A DNA stretch of 64,000 nt. Source: Alphaproteobacteria bacterium (lineage in GTDB: Bacteria; Pseudomonadota; Alphaproteobacteria; UBA8366; Aestuariispiraceae). This document shows, in pieces, positions 45,644-54,228 of the stretch. The stretch is from positions 1 to 64,000 of the forward strand of contig JASJDC010000003.1 in assembly GCA_030065235.1 (NCBI GenBank). Reading direction: 5' to 3'. The position numbers were made by a program, and so were the translations under genes. Every line of letters starts with the position of its first letter. Position 1 is the stretch's first letter. A model generated the notes under the pieces. The model saw nothing but the letters and a program-made list of their open reading frames with translations. It was not told where the DNA came from and ran no database searches.

Positions 45644-46084
45644 ATGAGCGGCGCGACGATATTGGTCTTGAACGGACCTAATCTGAACATGCTGGGATTG
45701 CGGCAGCCGGAGATCTATGGGTCCGCAACCTTGGCCAACCTCGAGCGCTTGTGCCGCGAGGCGGCGGATGCGGCGGGCGTGGCCGTCGAGTGCCGCCAGT
45801 CCAACCATGAGGGCGATCTGATCGGTTGGATTCAAGAGGCGCGGACTGATTTCGACGGGCTCGTGCTGAACGCCGGCGCCTACACCCACACATCTGTCGC
45901 GTTGTATGACGCGATCGTCGCTTGCGAGACGCCGGTGATCGAGGTGCATGTCTCCAACATCTACGCCCGTGAACCGTTCCGGCATCATTCCTATATCTCG
46001 CCGGTCGCGGCGGGCGGCGTGTTCGGCATGGGCTTGCAGGGCTATGCGATGGCGATTCAGGCGCTGGCCAGGAGAACAGCGTGA
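45644..46084 (+). CDS. aroQ: Type II 3-dehydroquinate dehydratase
   Basis: Third step of the shikimate pathway: dehydration of 3-dehydroquinate. 146 residues, family length. The lid GPNLNMLGLRQPEIYG carries the catalytic Arg and Tyr; CRQSNHEGDLIGWI and NAGAYTHTSVAL form the substrate pocket, and EVHVSNIYAREPFRHHS contains the catalytic His. It is a cytoplasmic dodecamer. It precedes accB by about 160 bp, a common alphaproteobacterial order. Confidence 0.97.
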   Translation: MSGATILVLNGPNLNMLGLRQPEIYGSATLANLERLCREAADAAGVAVECRQSNHEGDLIGWIQEARTDFDGLVLNAGAYTHTSVALYDAIVACETPVIEVHVSNIYAREPFRHHSYISPVAAGGVFGMGLQGYAMAIQALARRTA

Positions 46085-46242
46085 GGCGCGCCGGTCGTCT
46101 TTCCCGAAAGACCCGATTTTGATTGGCGGAACCGCCGCCCCGGTCTAGACAGAAGACCGTCGCAGCCGGCGTCTCCTGATGGCGATGCGCGCAATCGAAA
46201 GCGGGCGGCGATGAATGGACAAGACTGAGGGCTGCACTCGGA

Positions 46243-46698
46243 ATGGCGAAATTATCGGTGGATTTGGATCTGGTCGGCGCGCTCGCCGATCTGATGGACG
46301 ACAAAGGCCTGACCGAGGTTGAGTATAGCCAAGGCGAACAGACGCTGAGATTGGCGCGCGGCGGGGCAGTCGCGGCTGGCGCTGTCTATGCCGCAGCCCC
46401 GGCGCCGATGGGCGCGCCGGCGCCGGCCGTCGCCGAATCGCCTTCGGCCGAGCCGGCCGCGCATCCCGGCGCCGTACCGTCGCCGATGGTCGGGACCGCC
46501 TATCTTAGCGCCCAGCCCGGCGCGCCGACATTTGTCTCGGTCGGTGACACGGTTGCAGAGGATCAGACCCTGCTGATCGTCGAGGCGATGAAGGTGATGA
46601 ACCCAATCACCGCGCCGAAAGCCGGCAAGATCGTCGCCGTCTATGTCGCCGACGGCGAACCGGTCGAATTCGGCCAGCCCCTGGTTGCGATCGAATAA
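46243..46698 (+). CDS. accB: Biotin carboxyl carrier protein of acetyl-CoA carboxylase
   Basis: 151 residues. The N-terminal dimer part (VDLDLVGALADLMDDKGLTEVEYSQGEQTLRLAR) is followed by an Ala/Pro linker, then the biotinyl domain from about residue 78. The biotinylated Lys117 lies in EAMKVMN. It carries the carboxyl group between AccC and the carboxyltransferase for malonyl-CoA synthesis. It is followed by accC after 11 bp. Confidence 0.97.
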   Translation: MAKLSVDLDLVGALADLMDDKGLTEVEYSQGEQTLRLARGGAVAAGAVYAAAPAPMGAPAPAVAESPSAEPAAHPGAVPSPMVGTAYLSAQPGAPTFVSVGDTVAEDQTLLIVEAMKVMNPITAPKAGKIVAVYVADGEPVEFGQPLVAIE

Positions 46699-46709
46699 AG
46701 AGGCGCCGC

Positions 46710-48053
46710 GTGTTTGAAAAGGTCCTGATCGCGAATAGGGGCGAGATCGCCCTGCGCATTCACCGCGCCTGCAAGGAAATGGGCATTCAGACTGTTGCGG
46801 TGCATTCGACCGCGGATTCGGACGCCATGCATGTTCGGCTGGCGGACGAGGCGGTCTGTATCGGCCCGCCGGCGCCGCGCGACAGTTATTTGAACATCCC
46901 GACAATCCTGAGCGCCGCCAACATCACCCGCGCCGACGCGATCCATCCCGGCGTCGGTTTCCTGGCCGAGAACGCCGATTTCGCACAGATGGTCGAGGAA
47001 CACGGCCATGTCTTCATCGGTCCGACGCCGGAGCATATCCGGATCATGGGCGACAAGATCGCGGCCAAGGAGAAGGCGGTCGAGATTGGGCTGCCCGTCG
47101 TGCCTGGGTCCGAAGGCGGCATCGAGGATGAGGGCGAGGCGATCGCGGTGGCGAAGGAAATCGGCTTCCCGCTGATCATCAAGGCGGCGGCCGGCGGCGG
47201 CGGGCGCGGCATGAAGGTCGCCGAGTCCGAGGCCGACTTGCCCGAAGCGCTGTCGCTCTGCCGGGCGGAAGCCAAGGCGGCTTTCGGGAATGACGCGGTG
47301 TATCTCGAGCGCTATCTCTCGCATCCAAGGCATATCGAGGTGCAGATCCTGGCGGACGGCCAGGGCGGCTGCATCCATATGGGCGAGCGGGATTGTTCGC
47401 TGCAGCGCCGGCATCAGAAGGTCGTCGAGGAAGCGCCCTCGCCGGCGCTAAATACCGAAGAGCGCGATCAGATCGGCGGTGTCGTGACCGACGCCCTGAA
47501 GGAGATGGGCTATCGCAGCGCCGGTACGGTCGAGTTTCTCTATCAGGACGGTGAGTTTTACTTCATCGAAATGAATACGCGCCTTCAGGTTGAGCATCCG
47601 ATTAGCGAGATGATTTGCGGGCTCGATTTGGTGCGTGAGCAGATCCGGGTCGCCGCCGGCGCGCCGTTAGGCTTCGACCAGGACGACCTGACCTTCTTCG
47701 GCCACGCGATCGAATGCCGTGTGACTGCGGAAGACCCGGAGACCTTTGCGCCCTCTCCGGGCCGGATCAAGGACTACCATGCGCCGGGCGGCTTGGGCGT
47801 CCGCGTCGACAGCCACCTCTATAGCGGGTATTCGATCCCGCCCTTCTATGACAGTCTGGTCTCAAAACTGGTTGTGCATGGCGCGAACCGGAACGAATGT
47901 CTGATGCGGCTGCGTCGGGCGTTGGAGGAATATGTCATTGGCGGGATCAAGACCACCATTCCGCTGCATGAACGGGTGATCTCGGATCCGGCTTTCATCG
48001 ACGGCGCTTATGACATTCATTGGCTGGAGCGCTTCCTGGGCCTAAAGGACTAG
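46710..48053 (+). CDS. accC: Biotin carboxylase subunit of acetyl-CoA carboxylase
   Basis: 447 residues, GTG start (MFEKVLIANRGEIALRIHRAC). ATP-grasp enzyme that carboxylates the biotin of AccB using bicarbonate. The Gly-rich loop is AAAGGGGRGMKV, metal and ATP contacts lie in VEFLYQDGEFYFIEMNTRLQVEHPISE, and the C-terminal domain covers about 335-447. Normal length and intact motifs. Confidence 0.98.
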   Translation: MFEKVLIANRGEIALRIHRACKEMGIQTVAVHSTADSDAMHVRLADEAVCIGPPAPRDSYLNIPTILSAANITRADAIHPGVGFLAENADFAQMVEEHGHVFIGPTPEHIRIMGDKIAAKEKAVEIGLPVVPGSEGGIEDEGEAIAVAKEIGFPLIIKAAAGGGGRGMKVAESEADLPEALSLCRAEAKAAFGNDAVYLERYLSHPRHIEVQILADGQGGCIHMGERDCSLQRRHQKVVEEAPSPALNTEERDQIGGVVTDALKEMGYRSAGTVEFLYQDGEFYFIEMNTRLQVEHPISEMICGLDLVREQIRVAAGAPLGFDQDDLTFFGHAIECRVTAEDPETFAPSPGRIKDYHAPGGLGVRVDSHLYSGYSIPPFYDSLVSKLVVHGANRNECLMRLRRALEEYVIGGIKTTIPLHERVISDPAFIDGAYDIHWLERFLGLKD

Positions 48054-48125
48054 CGCGGGGCCATCGGTTTCGATACCGTTTTACAGCGTCGTCAGCCGGG
48101 CGGCGCGCCTGCGTGATAGAGCGAT

Positions 48126-48773
48126 ATGGAGCCACTCGACCTTACCCCCGACATGGTCCTGCGCGCCTACGCCATCGGCGTGTTTCCGATGGCGGAGGAT
48201 CGCGACGACCCGGACCTTTTCTGGATCGATCCCCGCATGCGGGGCGTCTTGCCGCTCGAACGGTTCCATGTCCCGAAACGCCTGCGCCGCACAATACGAA
48301 GCGGCCGGTTCCAGGTCACTTTCAATACCTGTTTCGAAGACGTGATCGAGGGCTGCGCCGAAGCGACAGAGCGGCGCCCGCGCACCTGGATCAACGATAA
48401 GATCCTGACCCTCTACACCTCTCTTTATCGCATGAACCACGCCCATTCGGTCGAAGTCTGGGAGGGCGGGAACTTGGTCGGCGGACTCTATGGCGTTTCC
48501 CTCGGCGCCGCGTTTTTTGGCGAAAGCATGTTCAGCCGGGCGCGCGACGCCAGCAAGGTCGGTTTGATCCATTTGGCGGCTCGGCTGGCGCGCGGTGGAT
48601 TCACGCTCTTGGACAGCCAGTTCGTGACTCGCCATCTGCAGACGTTCGGCGCAATCGAAGTGCCCCGCGCCGAATACCGTGCGATGCTGGCGGATGCGGT
48701 GAATGGCGACGCCGATTTCTCCCGTGACATCACGTCCGACGAGGTCGAACAGTTCCTTCGGGCTCAGTCCTGA
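48126..48773 (+). CDS. aat: Leucyl/phenylalanyl-tRNA-protein transferase
   Basis: 215 residues. Attaches Leu or Phe from aminoacyl-tRNA to N-terminal Arg or Lys of proteins, marking them for ClpAP (N-degron pathway). Starts [36 protein letters not shown], and contains [32 protein letters not shown] and [21 protein letters not shown]. It follows accC by 72 bp, the usual neighbourhood. Confidence 0.96.
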   Translation: MEPLDLTPDMVLRAYAIGVFPMAEDRDDPDLFWIDPRMRGVLPLERFHVPKRLRRTIRSGRFQVTFNTCFEDVIEGCAEATERRPRTWINDKILTLYTSLYRMNHAHSVEVWEGGNLVGGLYGVSLGAAFFGESMFSRARDASKVGLIHLAARLARGGFTLLDSQFVTRHLQTFGAIEVPRAEYRAMLADAVNGDADFSRDITSDEVEQFLRAQS

Positions 48774-48898
48774 TCCAAGCCCTTCGCACCGGGTGAAATC
48801 CCGCCCGGAGCGTCTGGCGCGCGCCGTCCAATAGGCCTAAGTTGACAGATGTTGCGGCGCGGTTCCGCGCCGTTCTCTATTCCGTTTGAGGAGCACCC

Positions 48899-50809
48899 GT
48901 GGAAAAAGTCCTGCCCTATGGCGCTTGGGAATCGCCCCTGACGCCTGAGCTGCTGACGCGGGGCGCCGTCTCGCTGGGCGGACCTGTCGTTGACGGGGCC
49001 GATGTCTATTGGACAGAGCTGCGCCCTTGGGAGGCGGGGCGGACCGCCCTGGTCAAAGCGGGGCCGGACGGCCGGCCCGTCGACCTGACGCCTGAGCCGT
49101 TCAATGTGCGCAGCCGGGTTCATGAATATGGCGGCGCCGCCTTCACCGCCTATGGCGGGACGGCCTGGTTCGTCGATGGCGGCGACAATCGCCTCTACAA
49201 AGTGCGGCAAGGCGAAGCGGCCCAGCCGGTCACCCTGTCATCCAGCCGAGCCTTCGCCGATTTCCGCTACGATCCGCTGCAGGACCGCCTGATCGCGGTT
49301 TGTGAGGATCACGGCGGGCCCGGAGAGCCGGAGAACAGCCTGGTCGCCATCACGCCGAACGGCAGGGTGACGACGCTGGCTTCAGGCGCAGATTTCTACG
49401 CCGCGCCGCGGCTCTCCCCGGATGGGACGAAACTCGCCTGGATCGAATGGCGTCATCCGAACATGCCTTGGGATGGGACGACCCTGATGGTCGCGTCCGT
49501 CGGTGAAGACGGGGCTCTTAGCGCGCCGCGTGCGGTGGCCGGCGGTGACCGCGAGTCGGTTTTTCAGCCGAGCTGGGGGCCGGATGGCGCGCTCTATTTT
49601 ATCTCGGACCGCAGCGGCTATTGGAACCTGTATCGCGCCGGCGCACCGGAGCGCCATTACGCCGTCGAAGCGGAATTCGGCTTGCCGCTCTGGCAATTCG
49701 GGATGGCGACCTACGCGCTGTTGGGGCCGGATCGGGCGGTCTGTTGCCATGCGGTTGATGGCGATTGGCGCCTGGCGCTGATGGATCTCGACGCCGGGAC
49801 GCTCACGCCTGTCGACGGGCGCTGGGTTTCGTTCAATGGGATCGTCGCCGCCGGCGAGAAAGTCCTGTTTATCGGCGGTCCGCCGGATGCGCCGGAGGAA
49901 CTGGTCGAACTTGACCCCACGACCGGCGCGCATCGCGTCTTGCGCAAATCCTCAGATATCGCATTCGAGCCCGACGGCGTTTCAGTCAGCCGGACGATCA
50001 AGTTTCCGACCGAAGACGGCCACGTCGCCTATGCCAATCTGTATCTGCCGGCGAACGCGCTCTATGAGGCGCCGGAGGGCGAGAAGCCGCCGCTGATCGT
50101 CAAGAGCCATGGCGGGCCGACCGGGCAGGCCGGCCGCGGTTTATCGCTGAAAGTGCAATATTGGACCAGCCGCGGTTTCGCGGTCGCAGACGTGAATTAC
50201 AGCGGCAGCACCGGTTATGGCCGGGCTTATCGCGATCGTCTGAAAGGCGCGTGGGGCGTCGCCGATGTCGCCGATTGCGTCAGCGCCGCGCGCTGGTTGG
50301 CCGAGCAAGGTCTGGTCGATCCCGACCGGATGGCGATCAGCGGCGGCAGCGCCGGCGGCTACACGACGCTCTGCGCCCTGACCTTTCACGATGTCTTCAA
50401 GGCCGGCTGCAGCGCCTATGGCATCGGCGATCTGGAGGCTTTGACCCGCGACACGCATAAGTTCGAGAGCCGGTACCTTGATCGCCTGGTCGGGCCCTGG
50501 CCGGAAAAGGCCGACCTGTACCGTGAGCGCTCGCCGATCCACCATACCGACCAGCTGAATTGCCCGGTCATCTTCCTGCAAGGCGCCGATGACAAGGTGG
50601 TCCCGCCCAACCAGGCCGAAGCGATGGTCCAGGCGCTGAAAGAGAAGGGTTTGCCGGTCTCCTACCTGCTGTTCGAAGGCGAGGGCCATGGCTTTCGCCG
50701 GGCCGAGAATGTCAAACGCGCGCTGGAGGCGGAACTGTCCTTCTATGGCCAGGTCTTCGGCTTCCATCCTGCGGGCCGGATCGCGCCGGTCGAAATCATC
50801 AATGGCTGA
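48899..50809 (+). CDS. S9-family peptidase (prolyl oligopeptidase type)
   Basis: 636 residues, GTG start after GAGGAGC. The N-terminal two-thirds is a beta-propeller with WD40-like repeats (for example YAAPRLSPDGTKLAWIEWRHPN). The C-terminal alpha/beta-hydrolase domain (from about 380) holds the nucleophile in ISGGSAGGYTT, the Asp in LQGADDKVVPPNQ and the His in FEGEGHGFR. No signal peptide, so cytoplasmic oligopeptide cleavage is likely. Dipeptidyl or acylaminoacyl peptidase activity cannot be distinguished. Confidence 0.93.
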   Translation: MEKVLPYGAWESPLTPELLTRGAVSLGGPVVDGADVYWTELRPWEAGRTALVKAGPDGRPVDLTPEPFNVRSRVHEYGGAAFTAYGGTAWFVDGGDNRLYKVRQGEAAQPVTLSSSRAFADFRYDPLQDRLIAVCEDHGGPGEPENSLVAITPNGRVTTLASGADFYAAPRLSPDGTKLAWIEWRHPNMPWDGTTLMVASVGEDGALSAPRAVAGGDRESVFQPSWGPDGALYFISDRSGYWNLYRAGAPERHYAVEAEFGLPLWQFGMATYALLGPDRAVCCHAVDGDWRLALMDLDAGTLTPVDGRWVSFNGIVAAGEKVLFIGGPPDAPEELVELDPTTGAHRVLRKSSDIAFEPDGVSVSRTIKFPTEDGHVAYANLYLPANALYEAPEGEKPPLIVKSHGGPTGQAGRGLSLKVQYWTSRGFAVADVNYSGSTGYGRAYRDRLKGAWGVADVADCVSAARWLAEQGLVDPDRMAISGGSAGGYTTLCALTFHDVFKAGCSAYGIGDLEALTRDTHKFESRYLDRLVGPWPEKADLYRERSPIHHTDQLNCPVIFLQGADDKVVPPNQAEAMVQALKEKGLPVSYLLFEGEGHGFRRAENVKRALEAELSFYGQVFGFHPAGRIAPVEIING

Positions 50810-50842
50810 CCATCATCTGTCGGGCGTGGCGTGGTGAGCGGG

Positions 50843-51595
50843 ATGGAGAGAGAGCCGGCGACGGCGGCGCTGCTGATCATCGGCAACGAGATCCTAAGCG
50901 GCCGCACCCATGACAAGAACATCCCATATATCGCCGAGCGTCTGACCGGCGTCGGCGTCAATCTGCGTGAGATTCGCGTTGTTCCCGATATCGAGGCGGA
51001 GATTGTCTCCGCCGTCCAAGCCTTGAGCGCCCGCTACGCCTATCTTTTCACAACCGGCGGGATCGGGCCGACCCATGACGACATCACCGCCGAATGCGTA
51101 GCCAAGGCGGTCGACCGCCCGCTGATTCGAAACCCGGAGGCGATGCGGCTTCTGACCGCCCATTATGATCGGTTGGGAGTCCCGTTCAACGAGATGCGCC
51201 AGCGCATGGCGATGACGCCGGAGGGGGCCGCGCTGATCCCAAATCCGATCTCCGCGGCGCCCGGCTTTATCATCGACAATGTCCATGTCATGGCGGGTGT
51301 GCCTAAGATCATGCAGGCGATGCTGGATGCGGTGCTGCCGGATCTGGTCGGCGGCCCGCCGATGAGGGCCAAGACCATCATGTGCAACACCGGCGAGGGG
51401 ACCGTCGCCGCAGCCCTGGCCGAGATCCAGGCGCGGTTCGAGACTGTCGATATCGGCTCCTACCCCGGCCAAACGGCGACGGGATTTCACACCCAGCTCG
51501 TCCTGCGCTCCGCCGATCCGGACGCGCTGGACGCCGCGTCCGACGCGGTTTTCGAAGAGGTCGCGGCGCTGGGCGGCGCGCCGCACTATCTCTGA
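50843..51595 (+). CDS. CinA-like molybdopterin-binding domain protein
   Basis: About 250 residues. The N-terminal MoCF-type domain begins ATAALLIIGNEILSGRTHDKN, with the signature TTGGIGPTHDDITAE at about 70-85. It lacks the C-terminal deamidase domain (CinA proper, PncC), so it matches short stand-alone competence/damage-inducible protein A homologues. ATG at 50843 is preferred over the GTG at 50831. Its exact reaction is not known from sequence. Confidence 0.88.
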   Translation: MEREPATAALLIIGNEILSGRTHDKNIPYIAERLTGVGVNLREIRVVPDIEAEIVSAVQALSARYAYLFTTGGIGPTHDDITAECVAKAVDRPLIRNPEAMRLLTAHYDRLGVPFNEMRQRMAMTPEGAALIPNPISAAPGFIIDNVHVMAGVPKIMQAMLDAVLPDLVGGPPMRAKTIMCNTGEGTVAAALAEIQARFETVDIGSYPGQTATGFHTQLVLRSADPDALDAASDAVFEEVAALGGAPHYL

Positions 51596-51623
51596 TCGGG
51601 CTGGAGGGCGGTGCGACGCGGGT

Positions 51624-51827
51624 CTAAAGCTCGGGCCCGAAGAAGAAGACGGTGAGCGCCATGACCAGCGCGGCCGCGACGATCACCATCAGATGGCCGA
51701 TGAAGGGCGCGGCGCGGCGCGCGGTTGCGCCACCCGAGGCCTTGCGCCGCCGATGCGCGATCCAGACGAAGACGCCAAACACGGCGATCGCCAAGAATGT
51801 CCAGATTAGTCGGGACTGGTCGTCCAT
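51624..51827 (-). CDS. Small two-helix membrane protein (67 aa)
   Basis: Starts MDDQSRLIWTFLAIAVFGVFVWIAHRRRK; a second helix is HLMVIVAAALVMALTVFFFGP. A basic loop (HRRRKASGGATARRAAP) lies between, favouring a cytoplasmic loop and both ends outside. No family is recognised. It is convergent with the CinA-like gene and divergent from the next small membrane protein. Confidence 0.6.
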   Translation of the reverse strand: MDDQSRLIWTFLAIAVFGVFVWIAHRRRKASGGATARRAAPFIGHLMVIVAAALVMALTVFFFGPEL

Positions 51828-52001
51828 GCCTGTCCACCGTCAGGATACAACGTCGCGGCCCGCGCCAATTCTCACAGGATTGTGACCGACCCAATCCGCC
51901 TGCCGCAGTTTCGCCCTAAACCCGCCACTTTCCAATGCCACGATTATCGACCATCGGCGCTGGGCCGAGATGAGAACGGGCGCGAGGAGCGTGCGACCCC
52001 G

Positions 52002-52373
52002 ATGAGTCTGTTTGGGAGCCTGTTTGGAACCCGCCGCCGGTTCGGTCGTATTGAACTGGGGCGGGGCGAGACATTGGGCGGCGACGCGCCGCTCTTGCTG
52101 ATGGGGCAATTGACCCGCGCCAAACAGCGCGGGCGCGCGTCTTTCCGGCGCCGTCGGCGGGGTTCGTGGCTGGTTTCGGCGTTCTTGACGGTTCTGACCG
52201 CGCTGTTCTTGGCCGTCGCGATCATCGCCGTGGCTGCCTTGGCCTGGCCGGAATTCCCGATTGAGGCGGTGGACCGGGTCTTCTCGGAAGTCCTCCGCTG
52301 GTTGGGCGGCTTGGCCGAGGCCCTGCAGGCGTTGTATAACGGATCGGCTGGCGGCGACCCGGCCGAACCCTAA
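52002..52373 (+). CDS. Single-span membrane protein of unknown function (123 aa)
   Basis: The ATG at 52002 (MSLFGSLFGTRRRFG) has GAGGAGCG upstream; the frame runs open back to 51882. A basic N-terminal half (KQRGRASFRRRRRGS) precedes one strong helix (VSAFLTVLTALFLAVAIIAVAALAW) and a short C-terminal helix (VFSEVLRWLGGLAEALQALY). The positive-inside rule places the N-terminus in the cytoplasm. It is followed after 34 bp by another small membrane protein. Confidence 0.65.
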   Translation: MSLFGSLFGTRRRFGRIELGRGETLGGDAPLLLMGQLTRAKQRGRASFRRRRRGSWLVSAFLTVLTALFLAVAIIAVAALAWPEFPIEAVDRVFSEVLRWLGGLAEALQALYNGSAGGDPAEP

Positions 52374-52407
52374 GACAAGAATATTGGACAGGAAGGCGCG
52401 ATCCCGG

Positions 52408-52704
52408 ATGGCTCTGTTCAGACGCGTGCAGGATCTTTTCGTCGATCTGTATCTCTGGCTTTGCGGCGGCTCGCTCTATCGCGACGGCGGCGCGCCGGGA
52501 GCGGACGGCGCGCCCCGGAATAAGGCGATGCAGTTCCCGGCCCTGGTCCTGTTGACCGTGCCGTTCTACGTCGTGGCCTGGTTCATCGAGCCCTTCATCA
52601 GCAAATATTATCGGATCGTGCTGCTGGCCTATATCCTGGGTGTCCTGTTTTTCGTGGCCTCGGTCGATATGCGCGCCCGTGCGCGCGGCGTCCCCCGCGC
52701 CTGA
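52408..52704 (+). CDS. Small two-helix membrane protein (98 aa)
   Basis: Starts MALFRRVQDLFVDLYLWLCGG after GGAAGG. Helices: FPALVLLTVPFYVVAWFIEPF and YRIVLLAYILGVLFFVASVDM, with the ends cytoplasmic by charge. No family recognised. It probably shares a transcript with the preceding gene; the stop abuts the convergent pstB stop without a gap. Confidence 0.65.
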   Translation: MALFRRVQDLFVDLYLWLCGGSLYRDGGAPGADGAPRNKAMQFPALVLLTVPFYVVAWFIEPFISKYYRIVLLAYILGVLFFVASVDMRARARGVPRA

Positions 52705-53625
52705 TCAGCCGAACCGGCCGGTGATGTAGCGCCGGCAGAGTTCATTGTCCGGGCCGAGAAAGACTTTCTCCGTCGTCCCGGCCTCCAACATCTCCCCCAG
52801 ATGCATGAAAGCCACCCGCTGGGCGATCCGCGCGGCCTGTTGCATATTGTGGGTGACGATGACGATGGTGAAATCCTCGCGCAATTCGGCGATCAACTCC
52901 TCAATGATCAGGGTCGCGCGCGGATCGAGCGCCGAACAGGGCTCGTCCATCAGCAAGACATCCGGGTTCGCGGCGATGGCGCGCGCGATACACAGGCGCT
53001 GTTGCTGACCGCCGCTCAGGTCGATGCCTGAATCGCCGAGCCGGTCGCAGACCTCCTCCCACAATCCGACGCGGCGCAGGGCCCGCTCGACCACCGCGTC
53101 GCACTCGTCCCGGCCGGCGACCTGACCGTGGATGCGCGGTCCGTAGGCGACATTGTCATAGACGCTCTTGGGGAAGGGGTTGGGTTTCTGCGCCACCCAG
53201 CCAAAGCGCGCGCGCAGCTCCACTGGATCGTCATAATCGTGATAGACGTCGCGTTCGCCCAGCCGGATGCGCCCGCTGACCCGGACCCCGGGGATGTCGT
53301 CATTCATCCGGTTGAAACAGCGCAACAGGGTGGTCTTGCCGCAGCCGCTGGGACCGATCAGGGCCGTGACCTCTTGGCCATGGATGTCGAGTTCGACCTC
53401 GGTCAGCGCCTGTTTGTCGCCGTACCAGAGATTGACGGCGCTGCAGGCGATCTGGATCGGCGAGTCGGCGCGGTGCGGCGAAGCGCCGAAATGCACGTCC
53501 CAATCGACCAGCGCCCCGGACTGGTCCGGATGTTCGGGGATCGGCCTGTAGTCGCGCGGATGCGCGGCGGGATCGGTCGGGTCCTTGGGCGCGTCGATCG
53601 GCACGGTCGCGGGGTCGATGGGCAT
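52705..53625 (-). CDS. pstB: Phosphate ABC transporter ATP-binding protein
   Basis: 306 residues. Walker [10 protein letters not shown], the PstB-typical [18 protein letters not shown]-loop [25 protein letters not shown], signature [15 protein letters not shown] and Walker [17 protein letters not shown]. PstB would power high-affinity phosphate uptake. An Asp/Pro-rich N-terminal extension of about 55 residues precedes the ATPase domain, longer than usual. pstS, pstC, pstA and phoU are not neighbours, so this is an orphan gene. Confidence 0.93.
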   Translation of the reverse strand: MPIDPATVPIDAPKDPTDPAAHPRDYRPIPEHPDQSGALVDWDVHFGASPHRADSPIQIACSAVNLWYGDKQALTEVELDIHGQEVTALIGPSGCGKTTLLRCFNRMNDDIPGVRVSGRIRLGERDVYHDYDDPVELRARFGWVAQKPNPFPKSVYDNVAYGPRIHGQVAGRDECDAVVERALRRVGLWEEVCDRLGDSGIDLSGGQQQRLCIARAIAANPDVLLMDEPCSALDPRATLIIEELIAELREDFTIVIVTHNMQQAARIAQRVAFMHLGEMLEAGTTEKVFLGPDNELCRRYITGRFG

Positions 53626-53807
53626 CGCTGTCTCCTGATGGGCAGGCGGGTCGATCCGGTCGCGTTTGATCTAGCCGACGGCGCCGAAGCGCGCCTTGCG
53701 ATGCGTCAACGCACGCTGTGCGCCTGTGGCGGCGAGTCTCCGGTTCCGGTCCGATTGACAGCTTTGCTGCGTGTTATAGAACTGATCGAGCCGCGCTTGT
53801 GCGGCCT

Positions 53808-54124
53808 GCGGACGTGGCGGAATTGGTAGACGCCCGAGACTTGAAAAACTTGAGTGCCCCAGGGGAAACGCTGGGTGTAGAACCGCTCAAATTCGGGGAA
53901 CCCTGTCAAATGGCGATCCCGAGCCAAGCCTGACCTCCGGCGCGCCCGGCGGCGGGAAGGTGTAGAGACTAGACGGGCGGCGCCTACAGCCGAAAGGCCA
54001 GGGCGAAGGGATAGTCCAGACCACAAACGCCCCTCACGCGACGGGCGGCGGCGAAAGCCGTGGTTGGTACGAAAATCTCGTGTTCTTTATGAGCGTGCGG
54101 GTTCGAGTCCCGCCGTCCGCACCA
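53808..54124 (+). tRNA. tRNA-Leu (UAA) interrupted by a group I intron
   Basis: Exon 1 is 53808-53842 and exon 2 is 54072-54124. Joined, they give an 88-nt class II tRNA. Acceptor GCGGACG/CGTCCGC, D arm with GGCGGAATTGGTAGACGC, anticodon stem CGAGA/TCTCG around loop CTTAAAA (anticodon TAA), variable stem GTTC/GAGC, T arm GCGGGTTCGAGTCCCGC, then ACCA. The interruption lies between anticodon bases U34 and A35. Read without splicing, no sensible anticodon arm forms. Confidence 0.95.
53843..54071 (+). ncRNA. Group I intron (IC3-like) in tRNA-Leu(UAA)
   Basis: 229 nt. It follows a U of the 5' exon and ends in G, as group I introns do. The exon ACUU can pair with GAGU (53852-53855) to form P1 with a U-G splice site. 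Core elements in order: tcaaattcggggaaccc (P), ggcgatcccgagccaagcc (Q), gtgtagagactagacggg (R) and ggatagtccagacc (S). GACTA in R pairs with TAGTC in S as P7. These closely resemble the cyanobacterial tRNA-Leu(UAA) introns in sequence and position. No homing endonuclease frame is present. Confidence 0.93.
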
Positions 54125-54228
54125 TCTCTCCCACTGATCGTCACCCTGTTGCCGCACCTGATGGCGGGCGCGCGCAAAACGGGCTATGCTGCCCGCCGTG
54201 CGAGAGGCTGCGTAGTGGGGAGCAAGGT

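Noticed and set aside
53838-53850. Reading the split tRNA as tRNA-Ser with anticodon TGA
   Set aside because: CTTGAAA appears as a loop only if the intron start is ignored. The closing strand TCTCG is 229 nt away, and splicing restores TAA with all stems paired.
54064-54228. In-frame N-terminal extension of the repeat protein
   Set aside because: It begins inside tRNA-Leu exon 2 and its intron border; the GTG at 54229 has a good ribosome-binding site.
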